Source: Acholeplasmatales bacterium (GTDB lineage: Bacteria; Bacillota_I; Bacilli_A; Acholeplasmatales; Acholeplasmataceae). From it: a DNA stretch of 38,046 nucleotides. How positions within the stretch are numbered: the stretch's first letter is position 1; each line of letters opens with the position of its first letter. Below the pieces are notes generated by a model that saw only the letters and a list, made by a program, of their open reading frames with translations, was not told the DNA's origin and searched no databases. Below, one piece after another: positions 17,547 to 25,945 of the stretch. The stretch spans positions 1 through 38,046 of the forward strand of contig QKIB01000114.1 of NCBI GenBank assembly GCA_003249785.1, in the 5' to 3' direction. The position numbers and the translations under genes were made by a program.

Positions 17547-17975
17547 TTAAAATATTGCGAATGATGCTCCAAAGGCCATACATGTGAGGTCTTCTTCGGT
17601 GCTTGGTGATAAATTGATGATCAGCTGTTCATCAAACAAGACAGCTTCGGTCTGATTAACAACCTTTACCCAATAATCCATCCACTGTCCATCTCCCCAT
17701 CCATAAGAACCGAATAATGCGACTTTTTTACCATTCAACAAAGGTAGAACACTGTTGAAAAATGGTTCGAATTCATCTTCTTCTAGATGATCATCGCCCA
17801 TTGATGGGCTACCAAAACATATTTTGTCAAAGTTTGAAATTTCAGATGGATCAATCTCATCAATTTTACGCATGTCGACTTCAACACCGGCACTCAGCAT
17901 GCCTTCTTTAATTTTTTCGGCAATCATTTCTGTATTTCCTGTGCCAGACCAGTATGCAAGTAAGATATCTGCCAT
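17547..17975 (-). CDS. Flavodoxin
   Basis: A 142-residue flavodoxin-type FMN carrier for low-potential electron transfer. The phosphate-binding loop is WSGTGNTEMIA near residues 9-19, right after the first strand. GSPSMGDDHLEEDEFEPF and GSYGWGDGQWMDYW supply the typical FMN-flanking loops with aromatic residues. The length and acidic character fit a short-chain flavodoxin. The ATG at 17975 is preferred over a TTG two codons upstream because AAGGAGGA ends 6 bases before it. It is a single-gene unit with a strong promoter and terminator. The electron partners are not encoded nearby; pyruvate:flavodoxin oxidoreductase or ferredoxin replacement would be guesses. Confidence 0.93.
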   Translation of the reverse strand: MADILLAYWSGTGNTEMIAEKIKEGMLSAGVEVDMRKIDEIDPSEISNFDKICFGSPSMGDDHLEEDEFEPFFNSVLPLLNGKKVALFGSYGWGDGQWMDYWVKVVNQTEAVLFDEQLIINLSPSTEEDLTCMAFGASFAIF

Positions 17976-17999
17976 ATACAATCCTCCTTATGAATAAGT

Positions 18000-18036
18000 A
18001 CAGTCTTATCATAAAAGACTGTTGAGTATTTGTCAA
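18000..18036 (-). promoter_or_regulatory. Flavodoxin promoter with a palindrome flanking the -10
   Basis: TTGACA (consensus -35), exactly 17 bases, then TATGAT (-10) on the minus strand. A perfect inverted repeat ACAGTCTT-N7-AAGACTGT (18000-18022) has its seven-base spacer on the -10. This looks like a repressor operator. Its owner is not evident in the window. Confidence 0.75.
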
Positions 18037-18046
18037 AGATTTGGAC

Positions 18047-20119
18047 TTATCCGAACTTTTTATAGATATAGATGGCTGAAACCAACCCAATCACAGTCAC
18101 AACCATCACCGGTAGATAGTCTTCAATCGGTGGTGTTTCATTAGACTCTAAGACTGTAATCTGTCTAATCTGTTGTGTGAAATTCCCACGCATGTCATAG
18201 ACAATATATGTGACTTCTTTGATTCCTGGTGTACTCGTGTCTAAAACTTCAGGAAAGACGACTATTTTGATATCACTGACATCATCACTTGCTGTCACAC
18301 CTTGTAGTAAATCAAAATGTTCTCCAACGGATAATGTGACAGATGAACATGAGACGGTTGGCGGTATTCTGTCATCAATATAGACGAAGACCGTTTGCTG
18401 TGTTTGATTCAATGATGTATCTGTTAAGGTATAGATGATCTCGTAGCGTCCAATTGATTCATAGGTAATCTCACCGGTGATGATAACATCATCAGCAGTC
18501 AAGAGATCATAATTATCATAAGCTTCTATAATCAGTGTTTTAAAATCGAGTGGAGATTCACCGATATCCATCGTGATGATCTCATCGCTTAAGATCAAAA
18601 TAGGTTCAATAATGTCTGCAATCACGATCTCAGAGGTCAAAATGCTTTCATTTTCGCTTTTATCTATGACGTGAACAAGAAACGGATAAGTGCCGATGGT
18701 TTCATAGGATACTGCGGTATCATCGATCCAAAAAACAAGATCTTCTAGATCGTCATAGTTATCGGTAGCTGAAAAATAGAAGGTAACGTCTTTGGAATGA
18801 AAATCGGTAATCAAAATATCATTTAATTGCATGATTTTTGGTGCTGTCTCATCAACAATTTCAACATAGGTATTGAGCATAGCTAAATTTCCGAATGTAT
18901 CTTCTACTTTGATGGTTATTGGGTATTTTCCAATGACATTCATCTTGACGGATTCTTCAATCTTAATGACTAATTGATCAGGATCAGAATAGTTGTCAAA
19001 AATCGTCAAATAGTCCAAATAAAAAGGTTCCGGATCAAAAACAGGAAAAACTAGAGAAACGTCAATCTCTATGGTCGGTTTGATTGAATCAACGACATCA
19101 AGTTTCATCGTCACTTCACATTGATTTTGTGAATGATCAGAAACCAAATAATGAACTTCATACGTTCCGGGAACATCCCATTCAAGATCTGACCAATAAT
19201 TGACATCTTGAATGGTCAACTTATCATAATTATCATCAACTTCAATGATATAGGATAAGAAATCAATGGTTGAGGGATCAGCATAAACTTCAATCGGTAC
19301 AGGCTGACTTCTAACCAGCAGGGTCGGTGCTATACGATCAATAATAGCAAGTTCAAACGATGTGATTGCCACCATTCCATTGACATCAGTGGCTGAAATC
19401 GTGAACTCATAGTTTCCTATTTGTGTGAAATCAACTTTTGAAAGATTCAAAAGAACTTTAGGAAAAGGATCTGCATTATCGGTTACCTTGAAATAATCAG
19501 ACCAAAAAAAGTCATCGTAGACATCAAGAATCAAATCTTTGATTTGCGTAATTAATGGGGGCTCGGAATCATAGATCTCAATGATTGATGTGCTTGTTCT
19601 GATGTTGCCTGATCGATCTGAGATCTGATAGAAAATCTGATAGCTTCCCACACGATCTTCGATCACATCATAACTCACAATACCTAAACTAAGATCTCCG
19701 ATCGGGTCATAGTCATCATGATAGACTAGACCTGTGGAAAAATCGGGTAACTTTTCACCCAATGGTATGCGAAATTGAGGAATAGCATCAAAGACTGGCG
19801 CATTCACATCCACAATATTGAACACAATATCCTTGGTTTCAGTAACTGCATAATTGGGAAAAGTGACACGATATCTGATGGTATAAGCTTTCACATAACT
19901 CGTCGTAATGACTGAAAAAAAGGTATGGTCCACACCATCGCGTTCATACGTCATGTCAGGATCAATGACATATACACCATCGATATAGAGCTTAGCCTCT
20001 GGTAACATCTTATAATTCTCGATGTTGTCATGTAATGGAATATCCATCCAATCCTTGATCCAGTCAATTCTTACAGTCAGAACGGACAAAAATCCGAAAA
20101 AAGATAATAAAAAGGACAT
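18047..20119 (-). CDS. Membrane-anchored protein with about eight Ig-like repeats
   Basis: A 690-residue probable surface protein. A hydrophobic N-terminus (FLLSFFGFLSVLTV) may be a signal anchor, and a C-terminal helix (LPVMVVTVIGLVSAIYIY) is followed by KKFG. Between them are about eight units of 70-85 residues. Each has a D-N-Y-D/D-D-Y-D turn, a G-x-Y-x-I/V-x-Y-x-V-x-D-x-S-x-N strand pair and a closing V-D-x-x-x-P, as in DUF5011/HYR-type bacterial Ig-like domains. The closing motifs are VDVNAP, YDSEPP, IDRIAP, VDSIKP, VDETAP, ADIIEP and IDDRIP. GAGGTGA lies 5 bases before the ATG. It starts 49 bp after the ABC exporter pair on the same strand with no terminator between, so cotranscription is likely. 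The ligand is unknown. Confidence 0.85.
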   Translation of the reverse strand: MSFLLSFFGFLSVLTVRIDWIKDWMDIPLHDNIENYKMLPEAKLYIDGVYVIDPDMTYERDGVDHTFFSVITTSYVKAYTIRYRVTFPNYAVTETKDIVFNIVDVNAPVFDAIPQFRIPLGEKLPDFSTGLVYHDDYDPIGDLSLGIVSYDVIEDRVGSYQIFYQISDRSGNIRTSTSIIEIYDSEPPLITQIKDLILDVYDDFFWSDYFKVTDNADPFPKVLLNLSKVDFTQIGNYEFTISATDVNGMVAITSFELAIIDRIAPTLLVRSQPVPIEVYADPSTIDFLSYIIEVDDNYDKLTIQDVNYWSDLEWDVPGTYEVHYLVSDHSQNQCEVTMKLDVVDSIKPTIEIDVSLVFPVFDPEPFYLDYLTIFDNYSDPDQLVIKIEESVKMNVIGKYPITIKVEDTFGNLAMLNTYVEIVDETAPKIMQLNDILITDFHSKDVTFYFSATDNYDDLEDLVFWIDDTAVSYETIGTYPFLVHVIDKSENESILTSEIVIADIIEPILILSDEIITMDIGESPLDFKTLIIEAYDNYDLLTADDVIITGEITYESIGRYEIIYTLTDTSLNQTQQTVFVYIDDRIPPTVSCSSVTLSVGEHFDLLQGVTASDDVSDIKIVVFPEVLDTSTPGIKEVTYIVYDMRGNFTQQIRQITVLESNETPPIEDYLPVMVVTVIGLVSAIYIYKKFG

Positions 20120-20168
20120 TTCTTCACCTCTACCTTATGATAGAAATTGAAATGCCCTTTTACTTGAA

Positions 20169-21998
20169 TTATAATTGATCTTCGTATTCTTTGCCTTTTT
20201 CTTTGATGAATTGATTACGATAAAGATCGAAATATGCACCTTTATGTGCTAAGAGTTCTGCATGAGTTCCCATCTCAACGATTTCACCCATTTCAAGCAT
20301 GATGATTAAATCCGAATTGACAATCGTTGATAAACGATGGGCAACAATGAAACTTGTACGATCGCTTAAAAGCATATCGGTCGCCTTTTGAATCACCATT
20401 TCTGATTCTGAGTCAATCGATGAAGTTGCTTCATCTAGAATCAGGATTCTAGGATCAGCAAGCACTGCTCGTGCAAATGAAATAAGCTGTTTTTGTCCAA
20501 CCGACAAGAGATTGCCGCCTTCACCAACTGAGGTTTCATATTTGTTATCCATCTTTTGAACGAATGCATCCACGCCAACCATTTTCGCTGCATAGATGAC
20601 TTCTTCATCGGTTGCATCCAATTTACCGTATCTAATGTTTTCCATAACGGTTGTACTGAATAGATGCGGAGATTGAAGCACATAGCCTAGTTTGCTATGC
20701 AACCAGTGTATGCTTCTTTCCCGGTAATCCTTACCATCAATCAAGATCGATCCTGATTTGGGTTCATAGAATCTGGAAAGTAAATTGACAATCGTCGTTT
20801 TACCAGATCCAGTATGTCCGACCAAGGCAACACTTTGTCCAGCTTTAACCTTAAGGTTAAAATTCGTCAGGATGTTTTCGTTTTCCTTATAGTAGAACGT
20901 GACATCCTTGAATTCAATGTCACCGTGAAGTGGTTCCCAGTTGTCCTTCTTATCTTCAAATAACGATCCATAGATTTCTTCAACTTCAGGTGTATCAACT
21001 AAATCGGATTCCGTTTCAATCAAACTCACAATACGTTCTGCAGATGCTTGAGCATTCTGCAAATCGGAAACGATTCTGGATAATGCCATGACAGGTTCGA
21101 AGAAATTGATGGTATAAGCAATAAACATTTGTAAGGTACCGATTGTGATGATGGATCCTAAGACAAAGACAGATCCTCTAACCATGGTTGCTGATACAGC
21201 AAGATAAGCGAGAACCAAGATAATGGATGAGAATAACGCTGATGATATGACTGCTTTAATACTTGCTTGTTTCAAGCGGTGCGCGGTATCTGAAAATTCC
21301 ATATGATTGGCATCTTCGATGGAAAGACTCTTTGTTGTTTTCGCGCCAAGGAAACCTTCATTATACTGTGCAGTAAGTTGTGAGTTGTATCTTCTTGCAA
21401 TTCGGTGCTGTTTTAAAATGACTTTTCTGAAGAAGAATGCCACAGCAAGCATCACCGGTAAGATGATCGTGATGATGAGGGCTAATTTGATGAAGGTTAG
21501 ATACAAGACAATAAGAATCATGATCATCGAGAACAGAGCCCAAACAAAATCGATGATGCCCCATGAAATGATGAGGGATAATCGTCTTGCATCGGATGTC
21601 ATTCTCGCCATGATCCACCCTTGAGGTGTTTTATCAAAATAACTATGAGATAACTTTTGAAGGTTTCTAAATGCTTGTCTTCTTAATTCATAACTGACTT
21701 CTGCTTCAATGATACCAGCTTGGTAAATAAATCCCCAAACCCCGATACCAAAACCAACAGCGACCAAAACATTGACTGCAATAAAATATGGCCATGTCGA
21801 ATAATCACCATTAACAAAAAAGTTGTCAATCGCATAGCGATTGATCAGTGGGAAGAAACTATCAAGACCAGCAACCCAGACTGAAAAGAGGATCAATAAG
21901 AAAATCCGTTTTTTCGATTTAAAGACGATAGTTATAATTTTCTTCCAAGTGCCTAACTGAACTTTATAGAGGATATCCTGATCATCTTCATGATGCAT
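20169..21998 (-). CDS. ABC exporter half-transporter, catalytic-site subunit
   Basis: A 609-residue type IV ABC exporter (about six N-terminal helices, then a nucleotide-binding domain). Walker A is GHTGSGKTT (near 393), the signature is LSVGQKQLISFARAV (near 497), Walker B is ILILDEATSSID with the catalytic Glu, and the switch is VAHRLST. The signature has Val in place of the second Gly, a form common in asymmetric exporters. GGGGTGA precedes the ATG at 21998; an upstream start at 22040 is possible but has a weaker site. It overlaps the end of the partner gene by 11 bp. The pair resembles BmrCD, LmrCD or TM287/288. Substrate (drug, peptide or lipid) unknown. Confidence 0.92.
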   Translation of the reverse strand: MHHEDDQDILYKVQLGTWKKIITIVFKSKKRIFLLILFSVWVAGLDSFFPLINRYAIDNFFVNGDYSTWPYFIAVNVLVAVGFGIGVWGFIYQAGIIEAEVSYELRRQAFRNLQKLSHSYFDKTPQGWIMARMTSDARRLSLIISWGIIDFVWALFSMIMILIVLYLTFIKLALIITIILPVMLAVAFFFRKVILKQHRIARRYNSQLTAQYNEGFLGAKTTKSLSIEDANHMEFSDTAHRLKQASIKAVISSALFSSIILVLAYLAVSATMVRGSVFVLGSIITIGTLQMFIAYTINFFEPVMALSRIVSDLQNAQASAERIVSLIETESDLVDTPEVEEIYGSLFEDKKDNWEPLHGDIEFKDVTFYYKENENILTNFNLKVKAGQSVALVGHTGSGKTTIVNLLSRFYEPKSGSILIDGKDYRERSIHWLHSKLGYVLQSPHLFSTTVMENIRYGKLDATDEEVIYAAKMVGVDAFVQKMDNKYETSVGEGGNLLSVGQKQLISFARAVLADPRILILDEATSSIDSESEMVIQKATDMLLSDRTSFIVAHRLSTIVNSDLIIMLEMGEIVEMGTHAELLAHKGAYFDLYRNQFIKEKGKEYEDQL

Positions 21999-23832
21999 GT
22001 TCTTCACCCCTTTCCACAAGTTCTTTAAATTCCGCTTCAAGTTTGCCTTGAATGCTCCAGAGTTTCTGATACAATCCAGGTGCTTGACTCAAGGTTTCAT
22101 GTGTGCCGATAGCTTCAATCTTGCCTTGTTCTAAGACAATGATGACATCAGCTTCTTTAGCTGTTGTAATACGATGTGTGATGATGATGGTAGTGTGTTT
22201 ATAGTTTTTGTTCTTGAGTGCTTCTCTGATCATTGTGTCAGTCTTGGTGTCTACAGCAGATAATGCATCATCAAAAATCAAGATGGGCTTATCAGAGACA
22301 AGTACTCTAGCAATTGCCACACGTTGTTTCTGTCCACCTGATAAAGTAGTTCCTTTTTCACCAACAACGGTTTCATACCCTTGTTTGAATGTTTTGATAT
22401 CTTTTTCCAAAGCTGCTGCTTCTGCAGCCATATAAACACGATCTTTAGCCGCATTCTTATGGGCGATCGCGATGTTTTCAAAGACGGTCTTCGAATACAA
22501 GAATGGATCTTGTAGAACGACACCGATCTGATTTCTGATATGTTTCTTCTTAATGTCCTTGAGTGGTAGTCCATCAATCAGGATTTCGCCATCCTGATAA
22601 TCATACATACGGAGTAGCAGGTTGATGATGGTTGACTTCCCGCTACCGGTTCTGCCGATGATTGCAACTGTTTGTCCAGCTTTTATCTTGAAATCGACAT
22701 GTTTGAGTAAATGTTCATTGGTGTCATCGAACTTGAAGGACACGTCCTTAAATTCAATTGCGCCATCAATGTCTGGAGTTTGTGTGCCATCGTTATCGTA
22801 TTCGCTAGGTTTGCTTAATATTTCATTGATACGATCAGATGCAACGAGTGCCTTACCGAAATCATTGATCATACGGCCAAGTCCACGAACTGGCCAGATC
22901 AACATACCGACAAGTGATAGGGATGCAACAACACCTGCAGCGTCCATTTGTCCTCTTTGAACATAATAGACACCAATGGCTGTAATCACCAAATACTGCG
23001 TGATACCGATGAAATCCATGATACCCCAATACACAGCAACAATCTTGTTGGCGCGAATGAGCGCATCCGCGTATTCTCTGTTCTTGTTGGTCATCTTTTC
23101 GATTTCATAAACTTCATTGGCAAATGCCTTGACGACACGTGAACCAGAAAGGTTTTCCTGAATGACGGTCATCATGTGTGATTCCGTATGTTCAATATTC
23201 ATAAAGATCTTGTCGATCTTAAAAAAGTAAATAATCGATGATATAGCGATAAATGGAATGATTGCCAGTGATACGAAGACCATCGTCTTGTTGATCAAGA
23301 TCATTTGGTATGCGCCAAAGAACAACGTAGCAAGCAAATTCACTGCATCAAGCATTCTGCCTGATAAGAATCCTGTGGTTGATTCGATATCGGTGGTACA
23401 CCGTTGAATCAAGTCACCTGTGTCAGCATTGTTATGGAACTGATAATTCAGATCCTGAATATGCCCATAAAGACGAATACGAAGTTTCTCTGCCATTCTT
23501 TCTTGCAGATATCCTCTAGTCCACATTTCAACAAATCTTAAAGTAAATCTGAAGACTTGAAGAATCATGAGCGCGATAGCGATTCTCATGATAATTTCCA
23601 TGACTGCTGTTGTTTGATTGAAGTAGTTCAGCAAAAAAACAGGTAGATGAACAACACCTACACTGACATCTCCTGGAGCGATTCCAGGTTGCGCCATCAG
23701 CGTCTTGATTAGAAATTGTGTGAACAAAGGAACATTCGAGTACGTCCATTGATGGAATGCTGTGAGTAATGCACCAATCAAGAACACTACGAAGAAGCCC
23801 TTTGCTAGGCGAAATAATTTTATTATACGCAT
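21988..23832 (-). CDS. ABC exporter half-transporter, degenerate-site subunit
   Basis: A 614-residue ABC exporter with membrane helices in residues about 10-330 and a nucleotide-binding domain after that. Walker A is GRTGSGKST (near 395), the signature LSGGQKQRVAIARVL is canonical (near 496), and the switch has ITHR. Walker B reads ILIFDDALSAVD, so the catalytic Glu is Asp. Combined with the LSVGQ signature of its partner this makes one degenerate and one active ATP site in the heterodimer, as in BmrCD-type exporters. An extended loop between TM1 and TM2 (about 45-75) is outside the membrane. AAGGAG precedes the ATG. It is first in the operon, behind a strong promoter that contains a palindrome. 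Confidence 0.93.
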   Translation of the reverse strand: MRIIKLFRLAKGFFVVFLIGALLTAFHQWTYSNVPLFTQFLIKTLMAQPGIAPGDVSVGVVHLPVFLLNYFNQTTAVMEIIMRIAIALMILQVFRFTLRFVEMWTRGYLQERMAEKLRIRLYGHIQDLNYQFHNNADTGDLIQRCTTDIESTTGFLSGRMLDAVNLLATLFFGAYQMILINKTMVFVSLAIIPFIAISSIIYFFKIDKIFMNIEHTESHMMTVIQENLSGSRVVKAFANEVYEIEKMTNKNREYADALIRANKIVAVYWGIMDFIGITQYLVITAIGVYYVQRGQMDAAGVVASLSLVGMLIWPVRGLGRMINDFGKALVASDRINEILSKPSEYDNDGTQTPDIDGAIEFKDVSFKFDDTNEHLLKHVDFKIKAGQTVAIIGRTGSGKSTIINLLLRMYDYQDGEILIDGLPLKDIKKKHIRNQIGVVLQDPFLYSKTVFENIAIAHKNAAKDRVYMAAEAAALEKDIKTFKQGYETVVGEKGTTLSGGQKQRVAIARVLVSDKPILIFDDALSAVDTKTDTMIREALKNKNYKHTTIIITHRITTAKEADVIIVLEQGKIEAIGTHETLSQAPGLYQKLWSIQGKLEAEFKELVERGEEHAS

Positions 23833-23847
23833 GGTTCTTCTCCTTAG

Positions 23848-23884
23848 CCTATATAAGTATATAGGAAATTCTTTTATTAGTCAA
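23848..23884 (-). promoter_or_regulatory. Promoter and palindromic operator of the ABC exporter operon
   Basis: On the minus strand TTGACT (-35), exactly 17 bases, then TATACT (-10). The -10 sits inside CCTATATACTTATATAGG (23848-23865), two perfect 8-bp arms around CT. A dimeric repressor bound here would block RNA polymerase. The regulator is not identified. Confidence 0.8.
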
Positions 23885-23925
23885 TTGAAGGGTTACTTAT
23901 CTTGCTTTTTTAAGTTCTTTTTATG

Positions 23926-23950
23926 AAAAAAAGATGATTTCTCAATCACC
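23926..23950 (-). terminator. Terminator of the HTH regulator gene
   Basis: GGTGATT and AATCATC pair on the minus strand across the stop codon, followed by seven T. The last codons and the TGA lie within the hairpin. Confidence 0.65.
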
Positions 23951-25213
23951 TTTTGGTTCTAATCCGAGTTCATCTGATATATTTAGATCTTTGAGCCTCA
24001 TCCAATATTTGGAAAAAACAAGAGAAGCCTCTTTGTAAAATTGATGACCAGAAAACAATTTCAAGCTATCAACCATGAGATAGTCCAATAGATAATATTC
24101 GTCCGTCAGATGCTTGACACCAAGAATTTCTCTTCTGAGATAGCTGAGGAGCATCTTCTTATCGCCTTGATATTTATACTTCAAATGGTTCAATAAAATA
24201 TTGGCTGAATCACAGTTGATGCTAAGTGTTTGTCTGTTGTTTAAAATGGCATTAATCTCATCGGTTTTATGTTCGTAATCAAGTGCCAACATATGAATCG
24301 TCAACCACTCACAGTTTTCCCGGTAATATTTTTCTGAAATGCGAGCTGATTCATGATATCTCTGATGAAAGAAGAAAGATTTCGCCAAAGCATAGTCTCG
24401 TTCGTTTGTCTTGAGTCCATTCATTTTATCCAAATGCTTTTGTATTTCACTCGGTTGTTTGAAGTACGCTTCAAATTGAACATAAGCACTTCTGATTTCG
24501 TGTAATAGATGATAATATCCCAAGTCAATTAATTTGTTTAAATAAACTGGATACATCGACATGACTTCTGACATGCGTTGCATCTTGAATGCATTCATGA
24601 GTCTCCATTTAAGAATGATCAAGTTAAGATCTTCGGAAAGATCCTTATAGTTCGGTGTTAACATCAATAAGTCGAAGGCTAATCGATGTTTGCTTTTCGA
24701 GAATAAGTGGATGCTGATACAAATCATAAACATTGAAAACTCAATATCCGATAAATTGGGAATATAGATTTTTAAATTCTGATACTGTGCCATGGACTGA
24801 TCGACATTGCCATGCAATGTATGATAAATCATATGGATGAGTATAGATTGATAATCCAAGCGATTTTGATATCGAGTTAAAATTTCATCTTTAGGTTTGT
24901 TTTGGTCGATGAAATGCCTCGCGAGGTTTTGTAAGTCTTTATCATAGTCGTTATCGATTTGTTCATCGTAATAATGCTCCAAACCAAATCTTTCTAATAA
25001 TGGTTTGGTGAATTGTTCACTTAATTCGATTTGACTGTTTTCAAGCTTTGACAAGTAAGAAACACTACAAATGGATTCTGATCCCTCCTCCAATGTCATA
25101 TGCATTGCTGTTCTTTTGAACTTGATAGCAGATCCAATGGGTTGTGCTTCAATTCTTTTTTGATTGTGCCTTTCTCTTGAAAGCTTTTTGATTTGCATAA
25201 AATTAATATTCAT
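23942..25213 (-). CDS. HTH (XRE-type) regulator with long helical, TPR-like C-terminus
   Basis: A 423-residue likely transcription regulator. The ATG at 25213 follows GGGAGGG at good spacing. Residues about 28-75 look like an XRE-type helix-turn-helix: IGSAIKFKRTAMHMTLEE, then ICSVSYLSKLENSQIELSEQ. The rest (about 85-420) is all-helical with many aromatic and leucine heptads, as in TPR-containing regulators of the Rgg/PlcR/MutR kind that respond to small peptides. I saw no peptide gene next to it. It has its own promoter and a terminator at its stop codon, so it is not cotranscribed with the ABC exporter that follows, although it could control it. The target and inducer are unknown. Confidence 0.75.
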   Translation of the reverse strand: MNINFMQIKKLSRERHNQKRIEAQPIGSAIKFKRTAMHMTLEEGSESICSVSYLSKLENSQIELSEQFTKPLLERFGLEHYYDEQIDNDYDKDLQNLARHFIDQNKPKDEILTRYQNRLDYQSILIHMIYHTLHGNVDQSMAQYQNLKIYIPNLSDIEFSMFMICISIHLFSKSKHRLAFDLLMLTPNYKDLSEDLNLIILKWRLMNAFKMQRMSEVMSMYPVYLNKLIDLGYYHLLHEIRSAYVQFEAYFKQPSEIQKHLDKMNGLKTNERDYALAKSFFFHQRYHESARISEKYYRENCEWLTIHMLALDYEHKTDEINAILNNRQTLSINCDSANILLNHLKYKYQGDKKMLLSYLRREILGVKHLTDEYYLLDYLMVDSLKLFSGHQFYKEASLVFSKYWMRLKDLNISDELGLEPKGD

Positions 25214-25240
25214 ATGTCCCTCCCGGAAATTTTCGGAGTG

Positions 25241-25270
25241 ATTATAGAAACCTTGAATTTGGAAAATCAA
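25241..25270 (-). promoter_or_regulatory. Promoter of the HTH regulator gene
   Basis: TTGATT (-35), 18 bases, then TATAAT (-10) on the minus strand, ending 27 bp before the ATG. The upstream terminator of nth lies directly behind it. Confidence 0.65.
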
Positions 25271-25282
25271 AAAGTTAGTGCA

Positions 25283-25305
25283 TAAAAAAACAACCTACTG
25301 GTTGT
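25283..25305 (-). terminator. Terminator of the recG-nth cluster
   Basis: ACAACC and GGTTGT pair around AGTA on the minus strand, followed by seven T, directly after the nth stop codon. Confidence 0.88.
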
Positions 25306-25306
25306 C

Positions 25307-25945
25307 TTATTTTTTATAGTTTGATTTATCTTCATACTTACATAAATCATAAAGTGGACATTGATCACATTTAGGCGATCTTGCCAAACAGTGATATCTA
25401 CCGAAAAAGATGAGTTGATGATGAACTTTTTGCCATCTTTCTTTTGGTATTTTCTTCATCAGCTTGTGCTCGATTTCCAAAACTGAATCTGTTTTTGATG
25501 CCAATCCGAGTCTCGCGGATACTCTAGCCACATGGGTATCAACAGCGAGTGCAGGTATGCCAAATGCATTACTTAATACCACATTCGCGGTTTTTCTACC
25601 AACACCAGGTAGACTTTCAAGAGCATCTCGATTGCTAGGCACTTCACTATGATATTTGGTTACTAGTTCATGAGCAAGCATCTTAATGTTTTTTGCTTTA
25701 TTACGATAAAGACCTATGGACTGGATCAAAGATTCAATCTCTTTGACATCTGCTTGATCCATTTTTTCAGGGGTTCCAAATCTTTTAAAGAGTTCTGGTG
25801 AAACTTTGTTGACACTGACATCCGTCGTTTGTGCACTGAGGACAACTGCAATCAAGAGTTCAAAATGATTGGTATGATTGAGTTCGACATTGGCATTTGG
25901 AAACATCTCATCCAGCGTACGAAGTACTTCTTCAATTCTCGTCAT
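25307..25945 (-). CDS. nth: Endonuclease III (DNA glycosylase/AP lyase)
   Basis: A 212-residue base-excision repair enzyme that removes oxidised pyrimidines and cuts at abasic sites. The helix-hairpin-helix reads LPGVGRKTANVVL with the catalytic Lys, and AVDTHVARVSARLG holds the catalytic Asp. The C-terminal [4Fe-4S] cluster has the full C-x6-C-x2-C-x5-C set (CLARSPKCDQCPLYDLC). Length is standard. Its ATG overlaps the dnaD TGA as ATGA, so translation is coupled. The dnaD-nth pairing is common in Firmicutes. It is the last gene of the recG-plsX-rnc-dnaD-nth run and is followed by a terminator. Confidence 0.97.
   Translation of the reverse strand: MTRIEEVLRTLDEMFPNANVELNHTNHFELLIAVVLSAQTTDVSVNKVSPELFKRFGTPEKMDQADVKEIESLIQSIGLYRNKAKNIKMLAHELVTKYHSEVPSNRDALESLPGVGRKTANVVLSNAFGIPALAVDTHVARVSARLGLASKTDSVLEIEHKLMKKIPKERWQKVHHQLIFFGRYHCLARSPKCDQCPLYDLCKYEDKSNYKK

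Noticed and set aside
23833-23941. A signal-peptide (quorum-sensing) gene between the HTH regulator and the ABC exporter
   Set aside because: No frame with a ribosome site fits in these 109 bases; they are filled by the HTH terminator, the exporter promoter and its palindrome.
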